A stretch of DNA of 64,000 bases from Nymphaea colorata (lineage: Eukaryota; Streptophyta; Magnoliopsida; Nymphaeales; Nymphaeaceae), in assembly GCF_008831285.2 (NCBI RefSeq), contig NC_045140.1:9298505-9362504 (forward strand), in the 5' to 3' direction. A program made the translations under genes and the position numbers. The notes below the pieces were generated by a model, which was not told where the DNA came from, did not search any database, and saw only the letters and a list, made by a program, of their open reading frames with translations. This document shows, piece after piece, positions 34,856 to 46,833 of this stretch (positions within the stretch are counted from its first letter, which is position 1; the number at the start of each line of letters is the position of its first letter).

Positions 34856-36240
34856 CTAACAAATGAATAGAAACACACACAAAAAATAAATCCGTACAAT
34901 GCTGATAAAGGACAGAGATAGAAGAACAGAGAAAACAAGTCACCTAAAATTTTAGCAACCATGATAAGGCAACTCACAGCTAGCCTAAAGGTACAATGTT
35001 ACTGCTATCTAGCAAAAATAGAAGGACAAGTACTAAACTACATAAACACCACAAAATACTAGTCCAACAGAGGTAGTGAAGCTATTCCTGTCCCTCTAGA
35101 GAATTAACAGCATCGATTCAAAGCATTATTGCACCCCTGAAGTAAATGTTCATGACCTTCATGCATTATTCAACAACATAACTGTTCACCATGAATATAC
35201 AGACACCGACACCCAGATCTTTTTCACCTTATGAAAGTAGATTTCAAACAAAATCCTAATTTTTATATGATGGCCATAGGGATGTCAAGATGTCATCCAG
35301 GCCTGCATTGTGCAACAGAAACACATAATTTAAGGTTCAATACAAATAGTGAAAATTCAATTAAAGCAAAAAATCAATCGGAGATCCACTGAATCAACTT
35401 AGTTGGCAACGGGCTTGATGAATGTGTCACAACAAACATACAACAGCACTCGTGCATTGCTTTTAGTATCCAAATCTAAATCAGGATGAACCTCAATACC
35501 TACAATGTATATCCAATAAAGCAAGTATCTAATAAAACAACACAAACATGTGGCCCCATTGAATGTGAGAAGTTGCTACTGAGTTCCTTAAACTAATAAA
35601 AAAGACTTTTAATTTTCATCCGAAATGGATTCAGGGTGCAGGTGACACTTCTTGAGAAAGCTCGGGTGTGGGTGCAGCAATGATACATTGTGCATGTGTT
35701 TTTGTGTGTGTCAAAGAGAGGGAGGGAGTTAAAAGCAAAAAGAAGCTTTTTTAAAATTGTAAAATAATCCTGTTCGTGTAAATTGTAATAACAAGATAAC
35801 TTCAAAAGTAAAAGCATAAAATGTCAAAAAGAAACTTTTCATAAACTGTAAAATGATTCACTTTCTGGATCTTTTCTTTGTGTCCTTTCTTTGTGTCTCC
35901 CTCCATTGATGGTTGAACCATGCAGCCACTACTCCTACTGCAGATGGGTTCCCTTCTTCTTCATTTTTCCCCTTCTCCTTCCTCCTTACTTCTCCACTTT
36001 CTCCTTCTCGCCTCTTTATTCTGTTCTTTTTTGTGATTTTTCACACACCCAAGCAGCACTGGTATATGCATTGCATTCACACGGGCTAAGCTCCCAAACA
36101 GGTGTGTCTATGTCACTAGAGAACAGTCATTAACTGGACGAAGTACATCTAGATAGATAAGTTATGAAGGTCTATTTGCTAAACACTGTACTTCTTTATA
36201 TGGTTGCCTTGGAACTTTTTCATGTTGACACCATAGCCAC
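34856..36240. other. Non-coding DNA right of the NSUN exons
   Basis: No exon, tRNA or transposon recognised on either strand. Composition is AT-rich and mixed. Confidence 0.45.
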
Positions 36241-36257
36241 AAGTATCGTTCTCGGTT

Positions 36258-36620
36258 TTTATCGGCGGGTTTTTCTCAGGTATTTATCATTAAAGTTGTT
36301 TTTTTAGGAAAATTTTAGGACAATCTCTGAGTTTTTTTAAAAATTAAAAAAATCAAAATGTCAGTCAAAAAATGAAAAACTAATAAATATTGTATTGCAT
36401 TTCGGAGGTCATGTTAAATACTTAAAACAAGAGGAAATAAGACAATGAAGCAAAATTTGAAAAAAAAAAAACAGAAAGTGAAATTAAAAAATAAATGAAA
36501 AAATCACGAAAAAAAGCCATAAATTGCTATAAAATCATTTTAACATTTTTTTTTTCAAAATATCACAATATTTCCCCATTTTTATCGTTTCTTTTGTTTT
36601 CCGTTAATATCATGAAATTT
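36258..36620. repeat. A-rich dispersed repeat with TTTTTCTCAGGTAT head
   Basis: It starts CGGCGGGTTTTTCTCAGGTAT (36265-36285) and runs into AAAAATGAAAAA-type sequence. A second copy of the same head, CGGCGAGGTTTTTCTCAGG, is at about 61,989 with a similar A-rich body. No coding potential. Confidence 0.45.
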
Positions 36621-36629
36621 TCAAAAATA

Positions 36630-36881
36630 TCACAATATTTGTGGGTATGGTTGATGTTGCGTAGAGAGGTAGAGAAGAGAGGAACGAGAGGAGAGGAGAG
36701 AATAGGTAGCAGTCCTCAATCAGTCAGCTGCTCCTTCTCATTAGACTAAATAATGATTAGGGTTAAGTTTAACCCTTTACATAAAGAGTTCAACAAAATT
36801 TAAAAATTCTGAAAGCTACCTCATATAAAACACCAAAATACATAACACTTTTAAAAGCCAAAGTAGCACATTTCCTCAACA
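36630..36881 (-). repeat. 3' LTR of the truncated copia element (left end uncertain)
   Basis: The sequence ends CCTCAACA at 36,881 directly before the polypurine complement CTCCCCCTCAAGCTG. The other end is not fixed: TGTGGGTATGG at about 36,639 is the best candidate. Confidence 0.55.
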
Positions 36882-39029
36882 CTCCCCCTCAAGCTGGGCA
36901 TAGATGCTGATCATGCTCAGCTTGCTACAACACTTCATAAAACTGGATATCGGAAGAGCTTTGGTGAATATATCTGCAGGTTGGTCTTCTGAAGCAACAC
37001 ACTCAGTAGAAATAATTCCTGCTTGAACCAAGTCTCTAATGTAATGACAATCAACCTCAATATGTTTGGTACATCCGGAGAAGACTGGATTATTTGCTAT
37101 ATAAGTAGATGCTTTATTATCACACTGCATTTTTATAGGCAATTCTACATGAATTCTAAGACCTTCTAGCATGCCTCTCACCCACTTGATTTCAGTGGCT
37201 GTTTGGACCATGGCTCGATATTCTGACTCTGCACTCGATCGAGCTACAACAGCTTGCTTTTTACTTCTCCAAGAGACTAAGTTACCACCAACAAAGATAT
37301 AGAATCCTGTAGTGGACTTTTTATCATCAATTGAGCCTGCATAATCAGTATCAGAATAAGCTTCTATCTAAAGTGAGGTGCTTCTTCTAAATAATAGACC
37401 CTTTCGAGGGGAACCTTTTAGAAATTTCAGCAATAACATAGCTGCATCTCAATGGGCTTTCCTTGGCTTATCCATAAATTGACTTAGCTTTCCCACAGCA
37501 AAAGATATATCTGGTCTAGTAATCGTTACATATAATAGCTTTCCAATGAGAGACCGATATGATTTGCTATCAATAGGTTCAGATTCATCATCATATAAAT
37601 GAGTGCGAGAATTCATAGGAATAGAAGCTGGTTTAGTTCCTGTCATACCCGTTTCGTGTAGCAAATCAAGAACATATTTCCTTTGAGAAAGAACTAGACC
37701 TTTTTCACTTCTTGCCACTTCTATCCCCAAGAAGTAACGTAAAGAGCCAAGATCTTTAGTAACAAAATGTTGTTGTAAATACTTCTTTGTGTCTTGTATT
37801 TCTTGTTCATTGTCACCGGTTAAAATAATATCATCCACATATATCACCATAACAACCATACCTCTTGAAGTCATTTTTATGACAATGAATGATCTAACGG
37901 CGATCTCTGAAACTCAAACTTAGACACAACGTCACACAACTTCTGAAACCATACTCTAAGACTCTGTTTCAAACTATATATAGCCTTCTTTAACAAACAT
38001 ACCTTGATACACTCCTCCTGTTTCTCAAAGCCGGGTGGCTGCTGCATATAAACCACTTCAGTTATATCCTCATACAGAAAGACATTTTTAACATCGAGTT
38101 GGTACATGTTCCAACCATAATAATCTGCAACAGATATAATGAGTCTTATAGTGCCCAAACGTGCAACAAGAGATAAAGTTTCAAAGAAGTCAACACCATA
38201 AGTCTGTGTGTACCATTTTGCTACCAAGCGTGCCTTGTAGCGCTCAACAGTACCATCTGAGTTGTACTTGATAGTAAAAACCCATTTCGAGCCAACAATA
38301 TCTGCCCCAGAAGGAAGTTCAACGAGATCCCAAGTGTGACGTGATATTAGAGAATCCATCTCCTCCTTCATAGCCTTGTACCACTTAGAGTCCAACATAG
38401 CTTGTGCATGTGAAATAGGAATGGGTGTAACTGACAAGACATCAATAATTTTGCACATATGATCTCCCACATGAGCTGTACTAACAAACTTAGAAAGAGG
38501 ATGAATAGTGCATTGTCTAGTCCCTTTACGCAGTGCAATAGGTAAGTCATCAGAAACAGGAGCATCAAGGGAACACTCAGGCATGTCATGTAATTCAGAT
38601 CTACTTACCTCGCGAGAGTAAGATGGTGCAGAGTCATTAGATGATGGATTCCTTGAATCCGTGAGAGGAGGATCTTTAAACCGTGGAATGGAGGGAGTGG
38701 AACAGGTGGGTGATGATGAAAGAGGAAAAGACTCAAGTGGAATTGGAGGAATTGGGAGAGGAACATAAGAGGACATCTCATATTTTGTATATGAAGGACT
38801 TACAAGAAAGAATGGAGACGACTCGAGAAAGGTTACATCGGCACTGACAAACTCTCGATTAGATATAGGATCTAGGCATCGATACCCCTTGTGATTTTTA
38901 GAGTATCCTACAAACACACATTTAGTTGCTTGAGCAGCTAGCTTATCTCGATTGGGACCAAGTTTATGTACAAAGCATGTGCACCCAAATATTCGTGGGG
39001 GTAAAGAAAATAAAGCTCTATTTGGGTAG
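36882..39029 (-). pseudogene. Truncated copia pol (integrase end, RT, RNase H)
   Basis: The frame from 39,029 leftward reads the C-terminal part of integrase (LPPRIFGCTCFVHKLGPNRD), the linker, and RT (ELPSGADIVGSKWVFTIKYN, QLDVKNVFLYEDITEVVYMQ). After a frameshift near 37,875 come YVDDIILTGDNEQE and GKLSQFMDKP, then RNase H ending AQLEGEC (36,876). RNase H is broken near 37,370-37,450. The lineage differs from the short-LTR elements elsewhere (different linker and RNase H). Everything upstream of the middle of integrase is missing, replaced at 39,029 by CDKC sequence. Confidence 0.85.
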
Positions 39030-39633
39030 AGAGTACAAAATCTTTTGTTCATGCCAAATGTCACAATTGATGGCCTTTTGATAGCCGGTTCTGGCTTTCC
39101 TCTTAGTTAACCCAAATACGAGTCATCTCATGAGTTCCAGACCAAGAAGAAAAGGCAGCAGCAAAGGCAGCACGAAGAAACAGCCAAGCGGCAAAAATTA
39201 CAGCATCCACAACAACATCAACGTTTGCCGCCAATTCAGCAGCCCGGGCAACCGCATATGCAAATCAGGCCTGGCCCTAACCAATGCCCCACCTCAAGTT
39301 GTTGCTGGGCCAAGTCACCACTACAATAAGCCTCGGGGACCTCCAGGAGGACGGAACATGTATCCTCTAGGCGGAAACCCAAGTGGTGGATACAATCCAA
39401 ATCGTGGTGGCCAAGTTGGTGGATATGCTACTGGACCTTATCCACCTCAAGGCCGAGGTCCTGGTTATGCTGGAACCAGTATGCCTGGAGGTGGCCCTCC
39501 TAGAGCTGGAGCTGGTGCCTATGGCGTCGGGGCTCCAAATTATCCCCAATCAGGTCCATATGGCAATTCAGGTACTGGTCGGGTGCCCAACATGATGGGT
39601 GGTAATTGGAATCCACAATATGGTTGGCCATAG
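39030..39633 (+). pseudogene. CDKC: CDKC-like kinase C-terminal exon, pseudogene copy 3 (full tail)
   Basis: The piece starts inside the small intron (TACAAAATC...CCTCTTAG) and has no upstream exon. After the acceptor the first codons read AGT TAA, a stop where copy 2 has a Leu codon. The Gln/Arg-rich tail KKKRQQQRQHEETAKRQK follows, then the same frameshift as in copies 1 and 2, then the complete Gly/Pro-rich tail ending GAPNYPQSGPYGNSGTG and NPQYGWP before a stop at 39,631. The real C-terminus of CDKC proteins ends in this QYGW-type motif. This copy kept the 440 bp that copies 1 and 2 lost. Confidence 0.88.
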
Positions 39634-42600
39634 TAGTCTGGAAGCAAACTGAAGCATGATCTGTTCAATATATCTATGCACTTGACTGGTGATCATATAT
39701 TCTGAAGAGAAGGGCTCTGCCAGGGATTTCCGCTTTCACCTCAAGTGGGTCGATGGGAATTGGTTTAATGCACCAGAGGTATTCCTACAAACCAGCGTTA
39801 GATATTTAAGAATATCCCTTGACCTGGATTTAATTCACGCACTTGTTTTCAGTTTTATATGGAGAAAGAGGAGATGGTTAGGTATTTCATTACTACGGTG
39901 CTCCTTTGTCCTGCAGACAGAAATAGGGAAACAAGAATGTGTGATTTTCTCTTCGATGTTTATCATAGCTTGACTGACGATGATGAACTTGTCAGTATAT
40001 GGATGGGTTATGTGGGTTTTGTCTTGTGACTAGAATCTTCGTAGTAGCTATGCTGTCCAATTTCATGATATTCCTGGTTTACATTTTGTAAGTTCAAATA
40101 TCGTGCCATAGACATAATTACTCACCATTACAGTTTCTTTTATTGTATTTACATGCCTCGGGGCACGTAATCTGTTTTTTTTTAGTTGAATTGCATGCTC
40201 CAAGTACAATTGTTGGTACACTTCTATGAAAGTTTGGGATTTGAACTTAATATCTAGTGAACACAGTCAATCCTGTTTCATTTTTGCATAGGAATGGTTG
40301 GGTTGTTTGTATGGTGTAGCGGTTCTGAAGTTCTTTCACCAGCTGCTTCTCCCCAATATGCCACTTTGCAATCCCTTCACGTCAAAGGCTGAAATGACTT
40401 GAACATGGGAATGCCTCTTTGTTAGCATACAGGAAGATCAATGAATCAGTGGACCTGGGGAGCCCTTTAGAAGGGCGAACTAATATTGGACTATCACTAA
40501 TTCTTCTTTTTTTTTAAAAAAAAAAAATCTCCGGTTTGGTGCTTTTCTGTTCATTCGTCTGCAATTAGCCCTGGATGTGCTTTGTGCTCCAAATTACCAA
40601 GCCGAGCACCCCTTGTGCGAAGGGGAGATAGCCTAAGTTTCTGGAGAACATTGAACTTTTATTTGTACGATCGTTTTTGAAGTAGACTAGGAATTGTAGC
40701 TGTTGTCCTGTGTTTCTGATAGAATTTTCACTAATTTAAAAATCGTTTTTAAATATAAAAACGACCTTCAAAAATTTTTGTTTTTTTTGTATCTAAAACT
40801 TCTTTGGCATATGTAAAATGGCCACCAGTTTTCAGTTGGACCAATTAGGTTGTATTTGTAGCATTATTTAGTGTTCTTCATTTTTTTTTAGAATTTTGGA
40901 TCTTTAGTCATTAACCTCACACGACATTGGTGGAAATGTTTGCTTTGTTGTTTTCATTTTTTTTTTGAGTGAAAGTTATATCTTATAGTTGGTAAGGGTT
41001 CAACTTAGTAAATATAGGTTCACTTCTTCGTTTTTAGGACGTTTTATGTTCCTATAAACTGTTTTATTTTTTTTGCTTGAATTCTTGATTTATTTAGCAT
41101 AAGGTGCAAGGGAGGAGTGATTAGATAGGCGGGGATAGAGTATAATAGATGATTTGTATTTGATTTTTGAATTCAATAGTTCAATTTTTGAATTGGATAA
41201 TTTGATCTTCCCTACTTCTATAGGAGAGCATATGAAGTTCTTCTTCTTCCCAACAAATCAGTCTGGTTTCATAAAAACTCCTCTTTTGGTAGAAGAGAGT
41301 TCCTACTTCCAGGTGATATGCCATTTGATGTCAAGTACTTTTTTGAAAGAGAATTTTTTTTATTGTGCCTAGAAACATTTTAAAAGTGTCTTATCATGCA
41401 ATGATATGCCTTCGTTTTGTTCTTACTACCTGCCCAAGTAAAAGGAAACTTTCAAGTTTTTTTTGTTGTCAATCATTAGAAGAGGAAATCTGAAAAAATC
41501 CTATGAAGCTGAGAAAGTCAAGACTAGGAGATGGTATTGGCTCTAGTGATCAAGTGTCTGTAAGGGTTTAGCAGGAAAATATCCTAAGAGAAAAGCCATA
41601 ATGCCTTATAAAATATTGGCAGGTAGCAAAATAAGAGTTGAGAGATGGGCTCGGGGCTTGTGTAGTTGTTCTTCTGGGTCAATAATCAAGAGTACCGGGT
41701 AGGCATATATGTGATTTATGTCTATGCTGCGAAGATAATAACTTATGAACTTTTGGCATGTTGAAAACCCACAAGGTGAAACGGGTTGATATGTGACAAA
41801 ACTACACCTGACCACCAATACGGTGGAGCTTTGTAGTAGCCCTTGGGGTGGTGAGGTATTTCCTCAAAGGTGAAGGTCGGTCTGAAAAAAGAAAATCAAA
41901 AGCAAGAAAAATTGAAAAGGCAAAAAGCCAAATGCAGAAAAAAAGGAAGAAAAAGAAGCAAAACCAAGAAAAACAAAAAAGGTGCCTCTCAAGAGATAAA
42001 TGGCATGAAGGCTGAACTCGAAGGAATTGAAATGCGACAATTTTTCATTTATTTGCTATCCTTGGGTCAATATCTGCTCTTCTTTTTTATTTCCTAAGAC
42101 GTTGAGGATGATTACTTTATGTTCATTTTTTGGAAATTTAAAGGCTTCCCTTCTAGAGATTCAACAACATTGATGCAAAATGAATCCCGATGCTTGTACG
42201 GTATTGAGGGTAAATGAAAGACATATCATTTGCACAACACGAGCACTTTCTACTTATGATTTAAATTGATGATTTATAAACTATTTAAAAGTAAACACTT
42301 GACATCTCTTGTAATGTTTCCTGACTTCATGGGCATATGAGGAACTCCCCGCCCCTCTCTGTTTTTGAAAATGTTGTCCTTTTTATTACCAAACCGCTAC
42401 TCCATTCATAGAATAGATGAAACCCGTCAAACATATTCCACTCATGCTGAGTGTAATGAATTTTCCATCTTTCCCTTTCTATGTTCCCATCACAATTTGT
42501 TTTATTGTGAAGGCTAGATGGTATTTTTGTTGATTTCTCTTTTAAGGTTTGCTTAGGAAAGGGTTTGAAAGAGTCGTTAGCCTTTAACTTTTTTTTCATT

Positions 42601-44671
42601 ATTATTATTATTATTTACATTGTCAGTGTCTTCTAATTCATGCAGCTGATGTCGAAGTTTAAAGCCCAACTCATCAGTGATCTTGTGGATGTCCAGTGGT
42701 TTTGGAAAAGCCGATTCATGTTGCACGAGAGTTTGATCTTGTACATCAAAATCAATTTTTTATTTGAGTTCTCAACAAAGTTGTGGCATCCAATTTGATT
42801 TGAGTGAGTTTACATAAATTTTTGGCTGAAACAGAAACTGACTAATGCTGGTTGCAAAAGTTCGCACAAAACAGGCAAATCCTGTCATTGTTTGTTTGTG
42901 TTTTTTGTTTGTTAGCTTGTCATAATTGGTAGAAAGCCAAGTGTTATGCATGTACATTGCCTGAGAGCTCGAAACCACACCCTCTACGTCAGAAATCTCC
43001 TACAATTGCATAGATTGCTGCAGAATTCTATTCCAAAACTATGGATGTTTGGGTGACTTTAACATTTGATGAATGATTTGTTTTGCTTGCCAAGACTTAT
43101 CCCTTGGGATTAGTTTATTTTATTGTAGGGAATCTGATCTGACCCAGTGGTTGCAAAGTTGATGTCGAAAACAGAGAATTTTTGCTAGAGAAATTTACAT
43201 ATATGTGCAGAAATTAGATTGCTTGCAGAAACCAAACAAGTTTCAATTGGTCTATCTTTTGCCTGAATTGAGTTAGGATTTTGGGTGTGATATGACAGCT
43301 TAAGTCAGAGTCGTGTTGGCTTCGTTCACGGTCTTTCAAATTTTCTTATATTTAGGTCCAGTTAATTTAGAGAACATAGATTTCAAGTAAGGGTTTTGGT
43401 TATTTTCTGTTTCATGTATATCGTTTTAAAGTGTTTATTAGTTGAGCTTAGAGTTCTTGCTCGTGAGTGGGTCTAAGCTCTAGGTTTATGCCCTTGTTTT
43501 TCTTTGTTCTCATTTTTTTTCAAGTTCGTCATTGCAGCCGCATGCACTTCTGGATAAATGTAAGGGCGGATACATTCAGTGGAGGAGTTGGAGCACAAGT
43601 CAAAGATCTAAATTGACACATGGTTGCCCTTTCAAGCAACCACGCTTTAGGAATTGTTTATTTTTCAACTTCTGTAATTAAACTAGTAGCATCACTCTTG
43701 AAGAACCTTTTGACTTGTTTCTATTTGAGGTAGTAAATGTGCATTTGTTGGTCTAACTTAATATCCGTTTGTTCCCTTTGTTCGATCTGTACTTCTCACT
43801 TATTGGACTCTTAGTTTCCTCAAACTGCACAAAACTGCTAGTTCAACCAGTGATTTTGCAGAGGTTAGGGACCAACTTTTGTATGGTTTTTAGGTCAAAG
43901 TTGGGTACTGTTTTTTTATGGATATATGTCGATACATCAATTTAGTTGATTCTTGGTTTTACTGTTCAATTTGATAGAAGCTTTTCCAAGAATTGGTTGT
44001 TTGAGACTGAAACACAGAGGGATTGGTCTCACTCTGAAAGGACCAGGATTAGATCTGGACCCATGAAGATGACAGACACGCTGTTGAAGCAATTACCACT
44101 GAAACCAGCTCACCTGCTCATCTTGTTAACAGTTAACTAGTGTTTCTGCAGTATGCTTAGAACATTACACAGAAAATCAAAGATACTACTTGCACACAAA
44201 ATGGTCAAACATAGAACTATATCTGCTTCCAGTTTACAACAAAACACTTGGATTGAATTTTGGTGTGCTATGCATGATCTAGAGGTTTGGCAAGTAGAAA
44301 CCATACTGAAATGTTGTATATGTTGTAGTTCACTTATATTCGTATCTCAGTTGGGTAAAACTCGACATTTCGTTGTCATTTCAATACCCCGAATGTGTAA
44401 GATAGTATGTAAAAGCAAAAAACTTTTACTGAGTTATTGGATGTACGTGAAGTTCATCCAACTCTTTGTAGGCACTGGGGGCCAAATTGGAGCTCTATAG
44501 ACGAGGTCGTTGTCAAGCTTGAATGTTCCAATGGATGGACCAACATGTAGCTACTTAGCAATGGCTTGTCTATTGGCCATGCTTTTGGTCTCCCTAGAAT
44601 ATTATGCATGCATTCTTTCTAGTTGGCATGTGCTGTATTATTTATTAACTATATATATTCTTGATAGGTGA
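39634..44671. repeat. CDKC downstream flank, segmental duplication copy B
   Basis: It matches 2895-6754 plus 14,226-15,043 without the copia insertion; the empty site is near 43,880 (TTTTGTATGGTTTTTAGG). Differences include a 45-bp stretch near 43,757-43,800 present only here. It is non-coding as far as I can see. 39,634-39,930 includes the 3' region that copies 1 and 2 lack. Confidence 0.85.
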
Positions 44672-44812
44672 TCTATATTTTTTAATTTTTTTTAGTAATA
44701 TATATTTATCATTAATAAATATATTTTATATTTAAAAAAAATATTTTGTGATTAAAAATTTGTTTTTTATTTTTAAATGGGCAGGGCCGGGCAGGCCCGA
44801 TGCCCACCCTTA
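44672..44812 (-). mobile_element. Right end of the small hAT-like element (copy B)
   Basis: An AT-rich stretch (44,680-44,770) leads into GGGCAGGGCCGGGC, GGCCCGATGCCCACCCTTA and then CTCCTTTG (44813-44820). The end is the inverted complement of the left end at 15,403. The left part of the element and about 360 bp of flank are deleted here. Confidence 0.68.
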
Positions 44813-45457
44813 CTCCTTTGGCTTACCTTTTCTGAAAAATTATGGCATTACAAATTATCTTGTGTTCGAATGTGCTACCACATTGATATCTGGCGACTTG
44901 AACTACTTAAACTTTGAGCTTCTTTCTACCAGAAGGTCTAATAAATTCAAGGAAACTACTTTCATGTTGGGACCAATGGATATGTTCCTTTAGACCTCCA
45001 GTTTGAGCAGACAATATTGAGTCATACCTGTCATAAAATTTGTGTTTATAATTCTTTATCGTATTTTTGAGCTTGTCAGGAACACAAAATAAACTCATAT
45101 TCACCTGCTGTTATTGAGGCACATGGCTATTTTTGGTTCTTAATTGTGCTTGCGTTTCGTCTATGAAATTGTTAACTGAGATTTTCTGATATTATTTTTC
45201 TTTCTTCAATCTTCAATAACCTCCTATTTATGTGCTATCTTTTGGCTAGTTTCTTCTTAAGCTGCCAAAATGCAGATGGAGGCACTTAGATAAACTGGTG
45301 AACCACACCCGTATGCATACACGTATGCACTAATATACACAAATAAATGAAAACAAGTAGAACTAATGATGTTGTTTTGTGTTCTGGAATTGTCTCTAGC
45401 GATTGTTAATTCTTCTAATTTTCAAACTGATTCTTATCATTGTTCTTGGAAGTGCAG
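44813..45457. other. Flank and probable intron before the CDKC kinase exons
   Basis: 44,813-44,890 still matches 15,723-15,800. From there the copies diverge. No exon recognised until the acceptor GAAGTGCAG at 45,457. Confidence 0.5.
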
Positions 45458-46650
45458 TCAAGTGTAAATGGCCAGGGAGATCAAATAGGCGAGATTGTTG
45501 CTTTGAAAAAGATACACATGGACAATGAGAGAGAAGGAGTATGCCGATTAGATACTTTACTATCTAATAGGACATGTTAACATGTTAACATGATGGATGC
45601 ATTTTATTTAGTTTTGACTCTTTTTGTTACAATTGCAGTTTCCTATAACCACTATACGTGAAATCAAAATTTTAAAGAAACTGCATCACGAGAACATCGT
45701 TCAGTTAAAAGAGATTATGACATCTCCAGGTTCTATTTCTTCAATAAGGTATTCTTCAATTGTGATTACTTTAGTTGGTCATTGATCTTATATTCTCTAT
45801 ATATAATTACTAGGACCTGAAAAAGATGGACACGGAAGGCCAGGTATTTCTTAGTGCATTTAAAATTCCATTGTCATATTTTTTCCTTTATCTGTTACGT
45901 TTTGAAACATTAATTTTTGTGCTGATGGCAATAAATACAAGGGAAGCATTTATATGGTATTTGAATACATGGACCATGATTTGACTGGGTTATCAGATAG
46001 AGCTGGAATGCGGTTTATAGTTCCCCAGATAAGGGCAAACTTCTGTTTAGCTTAAGAAATTCATTTTAACACACTTAATTGTGGTCGGTACCTCAATTGA
46101 ATATATTCTTATTTATATGAATTCTTCTATGTATATCTCAGTGTTACATGAGGCAGCTGTTAATGGGGCTTCACTATTGCCATGTTAATCAAGTTCTTCA
46201 TCATGATATTAAAGGTCACTAGACAACATTGTTCTTATTTTCACCCCATAGAATATAGTACAATGTCTTCTGGGCTTGTTTGTTTCCCATCTAACTACTT
46301 CGGTGTCCTGCTTTCTCTCCTGTGTAGGTTCCAATATTCTAATTGGCAATGAAGGGCACTTGAAGCTTGCAGATTTTGGCTTAGCTAGATCTTTTTCTAG
46401 TGACCATAATGGAAATCTCACAAACCGTGTCATAACTCTTTGGTACAGAACCTGTCATATCTTGTTGTCAATCATGTTGATGTTGGTTTTTGGACACAGT
46501 TTCTCTTTTGTAATCATTGAGTTCATTGGCAGACCTCCAGAGTTGCTGCTTGTTTCCACTAAGTATGGGCCAGCTGTGGACATGTGGTCAGTTGGTTGTA
46601 TTTTTGCTAAGCTACTAAATGGGAAGCCAATCTTGCCTAGAAAGAATGAG
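45458..46650 (+). pseudogene. CDKC: CDKC-like kinase domain, six exons, pseudogene copy 4
   Basis: Exons: 45458-45538 (GEIVALKKIHMDNEREG, with the ATP-binding Lys), 45639-45729 (FPITTIREIKILKKLHHENI), 45814-45843, 45925-46033 (YKGSIYMVFEYMDHDLTGLS), 46142-46214 (CYMRQLLMGLHYCHVNQVLH), 46328-46448 (NEGHLKLADFGLARSF) and 46533-46650 (PPELLLVSTKYGPAVDMWSV). PITTIRE is the CDKC form of the PSTAIRE cyclin helix. The short 45814 piece makes this six main exons plus a micro-exon. Damage: acceptor AG to TG before 45925, donor GG after 46033, donor AA after 46448, catalytic HRD reading HHD, and HCYH-type loss of the PKN region; the P-loop exon and everything after 46650 are missing. It sits to the right of a CDKC 3' end, so it belongs to the next tandem unit. 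Confidence 0.87.
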
Positions 46651-46833
46651 GTGCCTGCGCAAGCTTATGATTTTTGAGTACTGTAAACCATAATATTGGA
46701 TGCAAAGCAGATGAAACTGATCCAGCTTAGTGATTCACAACTGAAAATAGCAGAAAAATTATACATGTATTACTTCGCCCACCAAGTTCCAACACTTAAT
46801 CTATTGTTTTTATCCTCATGCATTAAATCTTCT

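Noticed and set aside
39130-39633. A 167-codon Gly/Pro-rich gene starting at MSSRPRRKGSS
   Set aside because: Its first part is the wrong frame of the CDKC tail; only the part after the frameshift is the true tail.
46209-46677. A continuous 133-codon kinase ORF read without introns
   Set aside because: Part of it translates an intron (46,449-46,532); family alignment shows the exon borders despite the changed donor.
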